Shown here in pieces: positions 44,740 to 57,899 of a DNA stretch of 64,000 nt. Each line of letters begins with the position of its first letter. Position 1 is the stretch's first letter. The stretch comes from Ligula intestinalis (Eukaryota > Platyhelminthes > Cestoda > Diphyllobothriidea > Diphyllobothriidae), in the NCBI GenBank assembly GCA_036362985.1, contig JAYGXS010000002.1, positions 92,720,469 through 92,784,468 on the forward strand. The letters are read 5' to 3'. A program made the translations under genes and the position numbers. A model generated the notes under the pieces. That model was given only the letters and a program-made list of their open reading frames with translations, ran no database searches and was not told the origin of the DNA.

Positions 44740-45170
44740 TTGAAAACCTTATTTACAGATAAATTCTGGCAACTCATGCATGCATATAGTTCTGAGACAG
44801 TAGTAGTAACTGAAGAAGCCACAATTATAGGGGATACAGGCCAATCAATGGTCAATTACACAAGTCTGGGGGTGACTACGCAGGGCTTTGTATGCCAACG
44901 CTAGATGGATACGTCGACTAATTGACGTCCCATGCGCGCCACCAGCTTCAACCAATTCTCGGCTCCTTTTACTTCCGACGTGGGCAATTATCATGATGAC
45001 TCCGAAGTTGAGCTATCGCCCCCGATTTCGTAGGTATGGGAAGGCACTTGCAAAAATTCGTCATCTCGTCGCACAACCAGATAAGGTTCATGTATGCGCG
45101 ATCCAAGCATGCATTCAGTCTGACCTATGTAGTTACAAGGAATGTTGATGCATGGACTGTGATTGACTAC
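44740..45170 (-). mobile_element. PLE GIY-YIG fragment
   Basis: On the minus strand frames around stops read CMLGSRIHEPYLVVRRDDEF, matching the block SCIDEYKLAVRRSNAL at 24.5 kb. DNA blocks ccaatcaatggtcaa, gcagggctttgtatgccaac and ccagcttcaaccaattctcg also match 24.34-24.47 kb in the same orientation. It lies just upstream of exon 1. Confidence 0.6.
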
Positions 45171-45199
45171 CCAGTCTTTCCCTTTGGATTCAGTTGGTG

Positions 45200-46840
45200 C
45201 TTTATTCTTCTGATGTCACTACGCATGGCAGATTCGAGTCAGTATGCATTCCAAAAACTCAGCCCCAGAACAATGGGCTCGTACGTTCATACGAGGCACT
45301 TAATATATTAACGCCCTTGCTATAGTCCTAGTGAGGTTTGCATTTAGTTCCCCTAAAACTGAACGCTTAGGCATAAATGCCTCGCGAAGAAATCGCACCG
45401 TGCGTGCATTTACATCCTGGGTTTGGGTGTTTTGGTTTGACTTTAGCAATCGCCTACCTTTTGGCCAATATTTTTGAGTTTCAATAAATATTTTGACAGT
45501 TTTTTCCCTGTGTAATAAGATAAAAACCTACTGGCTTTTTACCATGTTAGTGTTTGTAAAATGTACAGCAACTATCCAGCATTTCACACAAAGTTATCAG
45601 CATAAATCTATTTAAAAATGTGGTTTACTCTTACGTATGTACCATAACAAGAACACAAAACATTAACTCTATGAATGGGGCTCCAAGGCCCCAATCATTA
45701 AGTCATGTTTGGATAGGACTCAATACGTCTCTCCAACAAAACATTAAGTCGTCTCCAAACGATTTTGTGCCACCACGCTCATACCACAATTGGATATCGT
45801 GTCGACCCCCACAACGCCATGGCCCGGTGCATGTGGTTACGGTCACAGCTCTGGTATAACATTACCAGACCGACCAGGTTCGGTGAGGCATGCTGGCCCA
45901 ATCCGAATAAAACTAGCCGGAAAGTAATTTATCTGCACAAACACGTGGCAGGCCAAACTGTATCGTTGCGCATCTCTGGACGGGATTCAGACTTAGAAGC
46001 GTTCAGTCTTACTCTCTCAGATGGTAGCTTCGCACCGTTTGGCCGCTCGACCAAACACATGTACCAGATGTCTGAACCTGCGGTTCCTCGCGTATTAAAT
46101 AGAATTGCCATTGCAGCGACCAGATTGTACTTCATTATTTACACAGTTCAACTATCAGTAGGATAAAACTAATCTGGCTCACGATGGTCAAAACCCAGAT
46201 TGCTTGCTTGCGTGCTGCAATGTTTTTAGACCCATCTGAAAAGCCTTATAACACATTTTCATTTATGAGCCATGGACTGCTTGCTGTGAAAACTGACAAG
46301 GTTAGCCGAATTCCTTGCCTGCCTGTAAACCGTCGAGCGGATTAAGTCGGCAGGGCCTTCGCAGGCATGCATAATGTGATTCCGTGACTTAATTAAATTA
46401 ATATGAGCACAATCAGAGGGTGGGTGTGAAAGAATGTGAGACCTAGCTCCAACATTCATAACTCATCAACTAAAAATCACCCTCTTTTTGCAAAAAGTTA
46501 AAAGGCTATTTAATTGCAAACGTAGTAAAGAAATCAAATTAAGGCATTTGAGTGATTTTTCTTGTGATGAGTCATTTAAAGCTTGTATGATTTTAACCAC
46601 AGGAAACTGTGAAATCCTACTGACATCTTGCCCTGAGGCATTAATTATCCGTCACCGAAACGTTAATTGACATACATTTTTGTTAGGATGACACAGGAAA
46701 CGGAACACCTAAAAAACTGGAAATATGCTGCGTTGATATACAGCTCATGAAAGATCAGCAGTTCCATGACTTAAGCGTAACAATAAGTTTAACCTGCATG
46801 TCCCATTTAAACCACTTTTTTGTGCCTTAAACTATACAAC
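45200..46840. other. No recognised feature
   Basis: A 133-codon plus frame at 45765-46166 has a balanced composition, but overlapping frames on both strands are also open, there is no motif, and no splice sites support it. It may belong to a dispersed repeat. Confidence 0.3.
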
Positions 46841-46848
46841 CTAGTGAC

Positions 46849-47152
46849 GTTGGCATCCTACGATGTCATGCTTGAAAATGCCAACTCCTGTGAAAACATA
46901 TGTATGCATGGACAAGTAAGAAGGCGTGTCGAGCACCAAATCAATTAATGTATTGTTCTTAACTTTCGAACTCTTGCAGGAGACTATAATCTCTGATCTC
47001 TGAAGATAGACTCCTGTAAGAGTTCAAAACGTTGGGACAATAAATCAATTGATCTGGTGCTCGACACGTCTTCTCCCTCGTCCATGAATACATATGTTTT
47101 CACAGGAGTTGGCATTTTCGAGCATGACAGTGTAGGACGCCAACGTCACTGA
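46849..47152. repeat. Foldback, ~135 bp arms
   Basis: The left arm 46849-46983 and right arm 47010-47152 are inverted: gtgacgttggcatcctac / gacgccaacgtcac, gaaaatgccaactcctgtga / cacaggagttggcattttc, gtcgagcacca / tggtgctcgac. The loop is ~26 bp. Each arm's inner end contains a hammerhead-like motif: plus CTGAAGA at 47000-47006 with gactc/gagtt stem and CAAAACG; minus with CGAAAG but a decayed first box. Confidence 0.75.
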
Positions 47153-47159
47153 GTTTTTT

Positions 47160-49846
47160 TATTTTGTGCATTGAGTTGACTTGAGGCGGATAATGCTGTC
47201 TATTAGAAACATGCCAGCTCAGATCAGTATACGAGGACAAAGAGAGGCAGAATTCAGCCAATTCCACCGCAAAATTCACAAAAGAAATACTTTCAATCCA
47301 CATTGTGCTGCTTAATTCACTCAGTTTTTTGTATTTACACACTAACCATACATTGAAAAATTAGTTTTTGTTAGCACCTCTTATTTTTACTTTTTCTTAA
47401 TCTTCTGTTTTTCTCAAAAAACTATTCATACTTTAGCACATAATATAACTTGATCATATCTCAATAGGTCTTCTTCTTTATAGGCTGTTTTGTTTTATAA
47501 ATTGGGCCTTAGAGGAACATAGCTTGGGTAATTTTTGCTTACCAGGGATTTCCCTGTAAAAATCCTTGAATTTTATCAGTTATGCTAATTACCAGATTGT
47601 GGGTCCCATTGAGGCGGCAATGCAAGTAATCGCTACACAATTTTGATATGAATTGTCCTGTTTATTAGACAGACACTCTAAATCCTTGGACTAGAAGCGC
47701 TAGGAACTGATTAAAAAAATCCAACAAAGCGATGGCAGGCAGAACCTAGCGGCAAAGAATAAGACTTTCGGCTCCATTTCATGTGCTTCTTTACCCCTGA
47801 CATGGCGCAAGTTATAAACTTTGGATGTATACAATTCTTGAAGTAATTTTAACCGATATATTCTTTTTAAATACGGCAAAGTACGTTTTAGATTTCTCAT
47901 CTTGAGGCGCAAATCAATCAACGAATGACAGTTATGGGGGTAGAGGAAATGCTATATGTCTAAGTAATTCCGAGTGAATTTATGAATTATAATATAGCTC
48001 TTTTAAGTGGAAAAGGGGAATGCTAATGAGTTTTATTTGTGTGTTGCTGTAAGGTGATAGTAGTAAGAGTAGGAGGGACTTCTATTGAATCCCGGAAAAC
48101 TGTTTCGCTTTAATGAGCACCCTATTCATGCCTAAGTGGGTTTTAACGTACCTTTAATTCCTGAGAAAAACGACCGCAAAGGATCGGATGCAATTGCGTT
48201 TTGAGATTTAACTACAAGCTCATCTGTTTCACACGTGCTATAGTCAGATAAACACTGCCGGTAAAGACAAGGGAGACTGCAATGGACATTTCTGGTTTAT
48301 TAGCCGTCATAATCACGCCATATATGGTGCAACGCCGGATATTGAACAGGAAACTTGCTTCTGAGAAGTTTCACAATCGTTGAATAGGGATTCGTTGTCT
48401 TGCCGGTTTAGATCAGGAATATTAACATCAGTGGGTGAAGGCTAATCAATTGTTATTAGAAGGGTGTTGTCAGCTTTCAATAATTTAACTGACCAAATTA
48501 TTAAACCTTCAGGGACGTCGGTCGCATTTGTATCCCTGCCAATAAGAGAGGCTTTAGTACAGTCAAAGTTATAGCCATTTGAGCTATCGAGTCCACAAGG
48601 GGTGCCGTACATGTAATCACCCTTGGTTGATCTACCTATCTTAGGGCTGTTCAAAGGCGGAAGAGCACGAGTGAATTCCGCAACCGCTCTGTGAGCGTTA
48701 GTCCACCAAGATGTACTACTTCATAAAATGGCAACAAAAATGCTCAAATTTATGGTCAATCAGCATAAATGTTTTTAGTGGGGCTATTATATTGATTATC
48801 CTGCAGCACAATCTTGAGATATTTTAGACATCGAACAACCAGTTTTTGTAGAAGCTTACTGCTAGCTGCCTTAAGAAATATCTTCTACAAAAAGAGCTTT
48901 TATGTGGCTTGGATTTTTCCATTTGTTTATGATAACATTATATACTATAGTATATTTCATGGTTACTGCGTGGCAGGCTTTTTGCATGCATTTGGGAGAA
49001 AATTATATCTGCAAATGTATACTTAGGAAAATATTTGTTGGATTTGAAAATGTTTTTATCATGTGGTTTCTTAGATCACATGAAATGTCCCTTCATAAGG
49101 CATCCTATATTTCCATCGTTTAATGTTGCTTATAAGGTAAACTATATTGCGTACATTCGCGGCAAAACTTAACAAGCTTTATTGGATCCCCTTTATTTGC
49201 GCAGCTACCTAAATGAAGTTAGCTAAATGGTAGATATTTTAATGGTAAGATAGAAGGGAAACATTGTATTAATGAGGAAACTTTTCAGTAGTCCTGACGT
49301 TTCGTTCTTATAAAATATGTTGTTCACTAGATATAATATCTTTATTCATGAAAGGAAAAGTTTTCACATTGAAATTGGTCCAATAAAACATAACTTGGAG
49401 GTTTAGGCTTACGTTGTTACTACCTATATACTATCCTTTACCTTAACGAAAAAGGTGATGTTAAGTTTTAGTGAAGCGTGATGACGAAGTACCAAAGGGA
49501 AAGGAAGTTAATTTAAATCTATGCGGGGCTGCACATCGGGTCGTTATTTTAAAATGCCTTTGTTCTGGCTAGAGTGCATTATGCATGCAAAACAGCTAAC
49601 TGATTTGCCTTAGCTTGTTGATTAGGAGGTATTAGCTTCACCCCCATAAACCTGAAGTCTGTTGTCTAACGCTAAAAGAAGAACAAAGACATCAGCAACA
49701 CAGCGCGTGATAAATGTCACTATCACCTTAGGCCATTACTCTGTTCCTCCGAGAGAATTTTACGTGTTTTCTCTTCTCTAGTCGTTAATTTGATGATTTT
49801 GTTGTCTGCACAGTTGATATTTGGTGCAACGACTGGTAAAAGAATG
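47160..49846. other. No recognised gene
   Basis: AT-rich; short frames only. About 48255-48330 (minus) holds a SINE-body fragment (aaacactgccggtaaagaca, gacatttctggtttattagc). The 70-codon minus frame at 48442-48654 has no motif. Confidence 0.4.
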
Positions 49847-49848
49847 TA

Positions 49849-50820
49849 CAGTAGCCGCCAAAGATCAAGCAATATGTCGACATATGCGAAAGATTGATAC
49901 TGTTTCGTTAATCAGCATTGACTCAAGTTGTGATACTGGTTATCGTGTAGTCTATCCTGAAGTAATTTAAGTTATGATAGGATGCGGGCTTTTTAACGAG
50001 TTTCGTTCTGACCCCTAGCAAAACGTAGCTATTATAAAAATTGGTTACTTAAGTAGTAGGCCCTTTATCATTTACATTGACTGGCCAACTATATTTTATA
50101 GAAAACATGCATGGTAAAATTATTTCTTGCTCTCGTTTGATATTACCTTACCCCTTTTTAAATTCTATACTTAAAAAATGGTGTTTTTCGGTTTTTATAA
50201 AAGTTGCTCAATCGCGGCATAATTTTCTAAACTAATGACTGAAACGTTCAAATTTGAGGTTTAAAAACTGCGCAGTGTGTACATCCTGTTTAAGGTAAAG
50301 TACGTTTTCGCCTATAGTTTGCGGAAAAAGTCACTGTAGTAATAAAATATTGAAATAAATGTGAAACATATTTTATGCAGCATAGGCAGCATTAATAAAT
50401 TGAAGGATACGGTGTATTATGAATAAAAACTTCACAATTATAAAAAGCTCATAATTAGAATTTTTTAACCAAAATATACACTTTCTTCGACTATAAAATG
50501 TTAAGGTGAAATTTGCTATGAAATACGTATAATAAATATTTTTTGTGAATTTCTTTCAATAAAATATATTTGAATTTATGTAGGCAGTCAAAATAAATGA
50601 TAACAAGGCAAACAACTTAAGTAGCCATTTTTTAAAATAGATACTTTTTGCTAGTGGTCAGGACGAAACACGTTAAAAGCCCGCATCCTATCAGAAGTGA
50701 AATGACTTCAGAATAGACTAAACGATAATCAGTATCACAACTTGAGTCAATGCCGATTAAACGAAAAAGTATCAATCTTTCGCATATGTCGACATGTTGA
50801 GTGATTTTCGGCGACCACTG
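49849..50820. mobile_element. Foldback DNA element, copy 2 (972 bp)
   Basis: It begins CAGTAGCCGCC after TA (49847-49848) and ends GGCGACCACTG before TA (50821-50822). Shared inverted blocks are atgtcgacatatgcgaaaga / tctttcgcatatgtcgacat and tgatactggttatcgtgtag / cgataatcagtatcaca. The TA duplication and CAGT.. ends fit the Tc1/mariner superfamily. The long arms are unusual for that group. Confidence 0.8.
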
Positions 50821-50829
50821 TAGTTAATA

Positions 50830-51420
50830 ACAGCTTCTGTGGTCCCATTGCGTACAAATGCATTTTGCTCACCCTGGAAAACACACTCGTACTGGATCTG
50901 TGTGTTTGTGTGTTCATCTTAAATCCGCCGCGCGGTAGGTAGGCTGGATCAACACGCAAGCCAGATCAGGACATGGTCAGCATTATCCAGATTGCGTTCC
51001 CATACCAAATGGGGGCGTTGGTGGCACGCTTAGGTACAGTCTTAGGCTCTAACCACTCATGACTTCAATGGCATCGCAATCAGACTTGGCGACTCCGGCG
51101 GTCTGCAGGCGATTCCGTCTCCAGCCTTCTTGACTCCGTCTTGACATGTGGGTGTGGAAGGAGGAGAGTGTGCAGCAGGTGTGACGCCAGGCTATTACCA
51201 CTCAAAGTTATTTCACGTTTAAGTCACCGTCCTTGCACGGATATGCTCTGGAACTGACTGGGAACATCGTCGGAATCGAAAACCGAACTACCGTGTGTGT
51301 GGGAGAGCCCATCTTCGACCTGTTTTTTTTTAACACTGCGGCCATTCCACCTGAAGCGATCGATCAGCTAGGCGGTGGCCTGCTTCTGGCGGCGGGAAGA
51401 GAGTGATGCCCTTGAACCTA
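50830..51420. other. No recognised feature
   Basis: GC-richer than the flanks; no motif found. Confidence 0.35.
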
Positions 51421-51720
51421 TCATGGTGGCCTAAACGCCGTGGCTTCGAGGGTCACCAACAGACGGGAAACTCAGACCAAGCGATCAGTTCAGTGCGTGT
51501 TTTGCTGTGTGGAGTACCTTCATTGCACTCTCACTTGGCTGAAATCTGAGCCACCCCTACTTTGTTGTGGTAGCTCATAGGGCGTGAACCTACGTCTTCC
51601 CCCATATCCGGTCTTTTCGATTGTGTCTTGACGCCGGGCCCCGCTGGGTGAGGAGAAATTAAGTGAGATAAATGTCCCGCAAGTCTACTTTCACTATAAC
51701 CAAGTGCAGTTCACTGTCCT
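51420..51720 (+). repeat. PLE-tail repeat R, diverged copy 5
   Basis: gcctaaacgccgtggcttcg, ccaacagacgggaaactcag and cgcaagtctactttcactat correspond to 28.63-28.95 kb (aaaggccgtggcttaaagg, ccaactgatgggataact, cgcaagtctagtttcactat). Confidence 0.5.
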
Positions 51721-52955
51721 TACACCCTGCTCCAGATCATAAAGTGGACATCGTTATAACCGACGATCAAACTGTCGTGTGCCGTCAATTTATAAAGCAA
51801 CTTTAACTAAGAAGAAGCAGTTCTTTCCGTTGTTAGCATGCAACTGGTCTGCCATGTTGTAAAGGCGCCGGAGCAGTCTGAATTTTTATGCTCCATAAAA
51901 CATCAAACCCAGTTCACTACAAGCATCTTTTGTTTTACTTCTGAAAGACACTTGGATATGCCGTTAGAAATTTACGAAATTTCACAGGAAGTTACCATTA
52001 CCTCCCTATAGGTATGAGAGAAATCAGCACTCATTTAAATCCAAACCGAATACTTCGCTAGCCCTGTACTCTCTTAACAGAGTGTTACACCATCTGCAAA
52101 TCATATTTCACAAGGGGGAGGAATAAAACATTACTGTTTCTTCGGAGATCTGACATAACATCTAGGATTGATTAGAAGATATGAAAATTAAAGATACTGT
52201 TCCAATAAGAAAACCTCATATTTCGTCAAGCTTCTTATCTAGCTGATTAAATTTACTCTTTGTGCTTTAAGTATCGCACTTTTAATCACTATTAATGAAT
52301 TTTATTAGCTTCTTGATTACTATTTTATTTTTGCTTGAGATTAAACGGTGATGGAATTGAATTCCTATCTCTTAAACTAACCTAATACCATTCTACTTCA
52401 GGCGTTTAATTTAAGGTTTAATTTTAACTCAATGTGAAAGGTTCTCACGTTGACTTAACGCTGACAGTCAATATGCGAGAAGCTCAATGAGGCGTAAATT
52501 AATTGAAATCGCGTGACTAGATGCACGTTTTTGTGAACCTTAGCAGTGTAACACTCAGTCACTTCACAGCAAATTCTGTCGCCGAAGATGTAATTTAATT
52601 AATAGCACAAGAGTCGACATTAAAATGTGCGCACGGGTCAGTGTGCTTAGGTTCCCACACTTGAAAGAAGGTGTGGCTCAATCGTTTGAATCTCAGTCAC
52701 CACTAAAACCTGCAAGGCCTTTTATTGGGCCTGGAATTAACTTAGCCTATACATTTTTTCATTAAATTTACGCATACCTAATTAAGGGTTTAAAGTGTAT
52801 GTTTTAAGATGGGCTTAACTTTCTGTACAGAATTCGCAAGTGACTCAATTTTGGCAGACACTTCTTAACTTAACCACTTATGAACATTTTTCAAATGTGC
52901 ACCGGATGCTGAGAATCGTGAAGTGGGTCCCTCTGTTTTCTTTACCTGGTCAACA
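51721..52955. other. No recognised feature
   Basis: AT-rich, no open frame of 60 codons, no repeat match noticed. Confidence 0.45.
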
Positions 52956-52959
52956 GACT

Positions 52960-53370
52960 CGGTAAACAGCGAGGGCGTATGCTGGGCGCATCTCCGAAAC
53001 TTCAGTGGTGTCCTCGTGACCTCTGCAATCTGCTCTTTATGTGACCCTTAGAACACTGACTTAAACCACGACGGGCTCCTCCTGATATGCCTTAAACACT
53101 CTCAACAGCAGGCCATCCTTTTTCTTATATACTTCTCCCCGCCCCACGACCAACGTTTTTTTCATCTTAAAATCTCTCAAATGGCATTCAAACCCCTAGA
53201 ATTTTCAAAAACTGCCTAAGGAGGTTAGTTGTCGTCTGCTCTTTTTACCCACTTCCTTTTACTGGCATCAATACTTTTTTGAAATGTTTCGCTAAAGTAA
53301 TCAATGTCATAGTTGCGCTGTACCAAAGGCATTTACCTATATTTCCCTTATTGAACGTAACCTGACTCGA
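52960..53370 (+). mobile_element. LINE 3' UTR fragment
   Basis: gggcgcatctccgaaac, gggctcctcctgatatg, cagcaggccatcc, aatggcattcaaa and the terminal cccttattgaacgtaacctg follow the order of 32.53-33.08 kb. No coding part is left: an extreme 5' truncation. Confidence 0.65.
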
Positions 53371-53880
53371 CCACTGTGTCATTATTTTTTAAAAGTCCTG
53401 AAATGGTCCTTCGTAATACATTTCCCAAGTTTGTGAGTTACATCTTATAGAGCAGTTTCCCAAATAAATAATATCGTAACCTATAAGAATTTGTTATTTA
53501 TGGTGAGTTTGCGAATTTAAATGCAGATTTAACTGAAAAGCATTAAAAAGAACACCAAAAAGGCTATTGCACTCGTTATAAAGCTGACGGAAATGTCCTG
53601 TTAGTCTGGTCCGGAGAAAGAGATGCGATTGCTGGAGCAATTACTTTATTCTTCTGGCGCTTAAGATTCAGTAATAGGGGGGTTTTACAGAGTTGAGTAA
53701 TTTATTGCACCCAATTGTAAAAAACTCGGTGGCCTCGGTCGGATTGGAAGACTTGAGTACAGCCAACGCTCTAGTCAACTGAACTTCAAGGAGCCGTCGG
53801 GAGCTGTATGCTTAATCACACATGGGTCAAATGAGCTGTGAGGCTTCCACCGCGAGCTGCGGGTGGGAACCTATATCTGC
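53371..53880. other. No recognised feature
   Basis: A block at 53780-53825 (agctgtatgcttaatcacac) is shared with 18.78-18.81 kb (agccgtatgtttaatcacag), beside repeat R copy 2, so a PLE-tail piece may be present. Confidence 0.35.
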
Positions 53881-53884
53881 TGCG

Positions 53885-53945
53885 CTCTCCGATGATTTCT
53901 TTGATTTGAAATCCAAAATTTCAGGCGAATAAAGTCACTATTCCA
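53885..53945 (+). ncRNA. Hammerhead-like motif, decayed
   Basis: CCGATGA at 53889-53895, a stem formed by gatttc/gaaatc, then CAAAAT where CGAAAC is expected, then ttcaggcgaataaagtc, as in the copies at 29.1 and 29.9 kb. Confidence 0.25.
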
Positions 53946-53949
53946 GTCA

Positions 53950-56900
53950 TTACTATAACTTCCTCGTCAAAGTTTCTGGTACTCACATTTTCGTTTATAT
54001 CTGCACAGTGTAATATAGCATTACCCTGTGAAAGTGCCCATGGAAGAATTCAGGTGACTTCTTGGTGGGCAGATGTGTGATTCTGTGAAATATGTGTCGA
54101 TTCCGTACGTTGATCTAGAACGTGGAGAGTGAACTCAAAGAAAGGCGCCTTGACAAAGCACTCTCACGAACCGAACTGTGTATGAACTCACTTTTACATA
54201 GTACCTCCCCCTCTTTCCGTTCTATCCTTGATCGATTTCGTTGATTACTGACATGTTTTACTCGATCCTTTTGCTTGGACTAACGAGGATTCATCGATGG
54301 TTAAAGGGGACTCAAAGAGTATATTTATGGGGATTGAAATCATGATATCTTTTTGCGTCAGTTACTTATCCGAAAAAAAAACATTTCTTTTTAAATTCAT
54401 GGCAAATTTAGCATATGATCAGAACTGAAACTCCTTATATATCTCTTTTACTCAAAGGTGCAAATCTGAGCACACATCCCTGGAAAGCAACTACTACCAT
54501 CCAGTGGGCATTAGTTGATTTGTCAAATTTATTTTTTTCATTACAACTTGAGGCCTTTAGAAATAAGAAAAATTATTTTCCCTCCTTCGTGGAAGGAAAA
54601 AAAAGTTTTCAAAGGACATATCATGCTTTCCAGAACAACACCAGGTATTCTGGAATTCTGACAGCCAATAATTGATAGGTACCTTCTATAACCTGACATT
54701 TTTTTCATGTCGATAGGCGTATGCCAATGCTTAGGGAAATTTTTCGTTTTAGTCCAAAATAATGTTACATCAGTGCACAAGATTCCTGTTTCCTTTCGGA
54801 ATTTTTTTGTGTGACCGCTTTATAATTCATGAAGACCAGGTTTTCGCGCCAATTAACGTCTTTTTTGAGACATTTCTACTTGTTCTATCAATATTTGTTG
54901 AGCAAAAACGCAAAATCGATACAGAAAACTTCTTCATGAGTGCATTCCAAGTCAATGAGAAAACGGTGAATAAATTGCGCAGCCCTTTTTTTACAGGGCA
55001 AGCTTTCTGCAATCAGCCAGAAAAATCTTGTTTAAAAGCTGGCATCCTGACGTAACTGGACTATTTTTAAATAAGGCTTCATGATAATCCCTATTAGAAG
55101 CCTACTTTGCTAGTATCGAAAACTCGTTTCAGAATTGAAACTTACATTGAATGAACCAAAATATGCGCTGTTTTTCTATACCGTATTTACTGATAAATGT
55201 ATCGAGACTGAGGCTTTAGTATCCGTTGTTTTCATGCTAAAAAAATTTGCAAAATTGGCTAGACTTTTCAGTGCCAGCATAGTTAGACTCAGTGCGGCGG
55301 AGGTGTAATGAATGGGGATGGTAAGCAAGCTGGACGTATGAACTTAACATGCCTTTCGATCACTTCAGACTTCGCAGCCCAAACCAATGTCCACTACTAC
55401 TTGTTCATTACTTTAACCACTAGCTGATGAACCCCGACCGATTACCAGCTGAACTCACTCGTCTGTATTTAGGCTCATTCTATAGTCCCGCCAACAACCA
55501 CACAGGGACTAGAACTGCATTAAAATTAGCATTGCCTAGATTTAACGCTCAGTGGTCAGAGCTTTAAACTTCAACAGGTCTTGGGTTTTAGCCTCGGGTG
55601 GTTCATCACCTGGAGTTGTTCATAAGTGGCTGATTCAAGGTAAGAAGCCATAGATGGTCATTCAAGTCCTCCTTAACCACGCTTAATTTCCCGCATCCAT
55701 GTCTACCACTATCGTCTGCTTGCAAGCTTGATACTAGATACATCGTTTTCTTCGTTCAACCCCGTTGAGGGTGTCCATCGCTTTCTACTGGAAAGCAGGA
55801 AAAGCGAAAAAGCCATCGCCAGTTTCCGTGGTTCATTCCCCCCGAGTCCTTGGAACTATATGGGGGTCAGTAATTCAGTAGGAGAAAAGCTTTTACCACC
55901 AATGACCACTAAAAAATGAATTTTTGACTGAAAATGGAACAGGACTAAATGCTTCTTATATTCTGTAGAACTGTATCAGTACCGCTTCCTTGTCACCGTT
56001 TTTTTTCTTAGTACCCGGCTGTGATAAGACTCCAGAGACTCGTGATAACTAGTCAAAAGGTTTATTCATTTAAGTTTACAGTATCCTCACCTCCATATCG
56101 AAAAGTCAAGTTCTATAGATCTTTATGCTAAAGTTATTCATCCGAAAGCTTATACGTCTGAAACTTAGGATGCATAAAATGGGCTCAGATTCGATTGTTC
56201 CCTAGTCAATAAACTTCTGTCTTTTAGTGCCCATATTTGGGTCAAATATTTGACAAAACGTAGGTTTGACTTTCCTATTGAAAGTCGGAAAAGCATTTTC
56301 ACAACTTTTGGTAAAAAATGCACTGAAACATATCACACGACCGTCATACGCAAACACTTTCTTTGAATTTGTTTACTGATAACATTAAGGTCAAGCCAGG
56401 AACACGAATGAGGTGGACTTTTTTCTATAGCTCTTTTAGTAATTAGGAAAATCACACAAAAAGCTTTAAAAATAAGTTATATTCTAACAAAAAACATTTA
56501 AACTCCATGAGATTGCATTGAGGTATATCTTTCTTTTCCTATTTTGCCCGTAAAACAATGTGTCCCAAAAGCATTTTATACGCATTAAATATTTGTAAAT
56601 TTGATGTTTATTATAATTTTATTTTTTCAAAAATTTAGAAATATTGACGAGTATTATTTCATTATTTTTTTCAGTGCATGTTCTTATGGGAACTTATTAT
56701 CCTATACTATCCTCTCTAATGCTCTGCTTTGCTTGTTTGCATTTGTGATCAGGAGGTCATATCTACAGTACGCTGCTACCTTTTTAACTGCACGAAACCA
56801 AGTTATTTTATGTATAACATATCACCATCCCAATATTTGTCAAATGCGGCCAATCTGTCGCATATGCAATTCACCAAAAACATCAACATCGACAATTCTC

Positions 56901-57895
56901 CGTAGGTTGACAACACGAAGAAAATAGCGTGTGAAGAAGCGGAAATAGAGAAGTTGAAAGAAGATTTGTCTCCATAGTTGATGTGAATATCGTGAAAAAC
57001 TTGACTTGTGAGTATTACATGACCTTTTACCTTTTTTCCTTCTAAAAATGACCGTTTATTTACCTTAAAATCTGCTCTCCGTCAATGGAGCCATTTTTTC
57101 TGAAAATTCAGGTTTGTAAAATCCTCAGTACAGCATTCTTTTTCTCATAACCACTTGAAATACTGTACTCCTTGCTGAAGATCATCGTCATTAAGAGCAT
57201 AAACTAGTCTTTAAATAAAAATTTTCCCATGACGGCGTTGTATAATGCGAGAACATGCAGTAAAAAATGCTGAAATGATAACTCTTAGTATATTTACATT
57301 TTTCAAATCATAAAAATATGGTCAATAAAAGTTTATAATTATGTAAGATGTGTATACATCGTTTGGAATACCTTGCATTTGAGCTGGTTAATGTAGGAAT
57401 TGTCCTTAAGTTTATCATCGTTATAAAGCAGGCTAAGGTTTCGTGAGTTCCTTCAGCAAATTTGCAAACACCCAAGAAGGATTCAAGCACTAAAGTATCT
57501 TAATCTAAATTGCCTATTTGCGTTAGCTGAATAGGTGTCAGAGTGTACATTCTGTTCTGTTCCTCGGTGAAGTTAGTCAGATCTAGGTTTCTGGCCACAA
57601 ATGGCTCTCGAATTTTGTTGGATAATGAAGATGTTTTTAATTTCCGAAGTCATCCTTTTTAGGTCCCTCAATAAATTTGAATCTCTGCTGATTTCACTGC
57701 AGAAATGAAAAAAAAAGGAAACGATCTCGTTGTTGACTGCAAAATAAACTTTGCTGTGCATCCCCAGTTAAATAATGAATTTGCTCAGCAGAAATAAATA
57801 GCGAAGCATATTACACGCCTATGCATGGCGATGAAAAAGCTAATCTCCATGTTGTGTATACCGTCTGTCTTACTCCGAGAGATAAACGAAATTGA
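53950..57895. other. AT-rich sequence without recognised gene
   Basis: Frames such as 54762-55055 (97 codons) and 56601-56927 (108 codons) are F/K/I/N-rich and have no motif. A decayed tRNA-like head (cgctcagtggtcagagcttt) lies near 55549. Nothing else found. Confidence 0.4.
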
Positions 57896-57899
57896 AGTG

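Noticed and set aside
45765..46166. A 133-codon plus-strand gene
   Set aside because: Open on both strands, no domain and no supporting splice sites; likely repeat-derived or chance.
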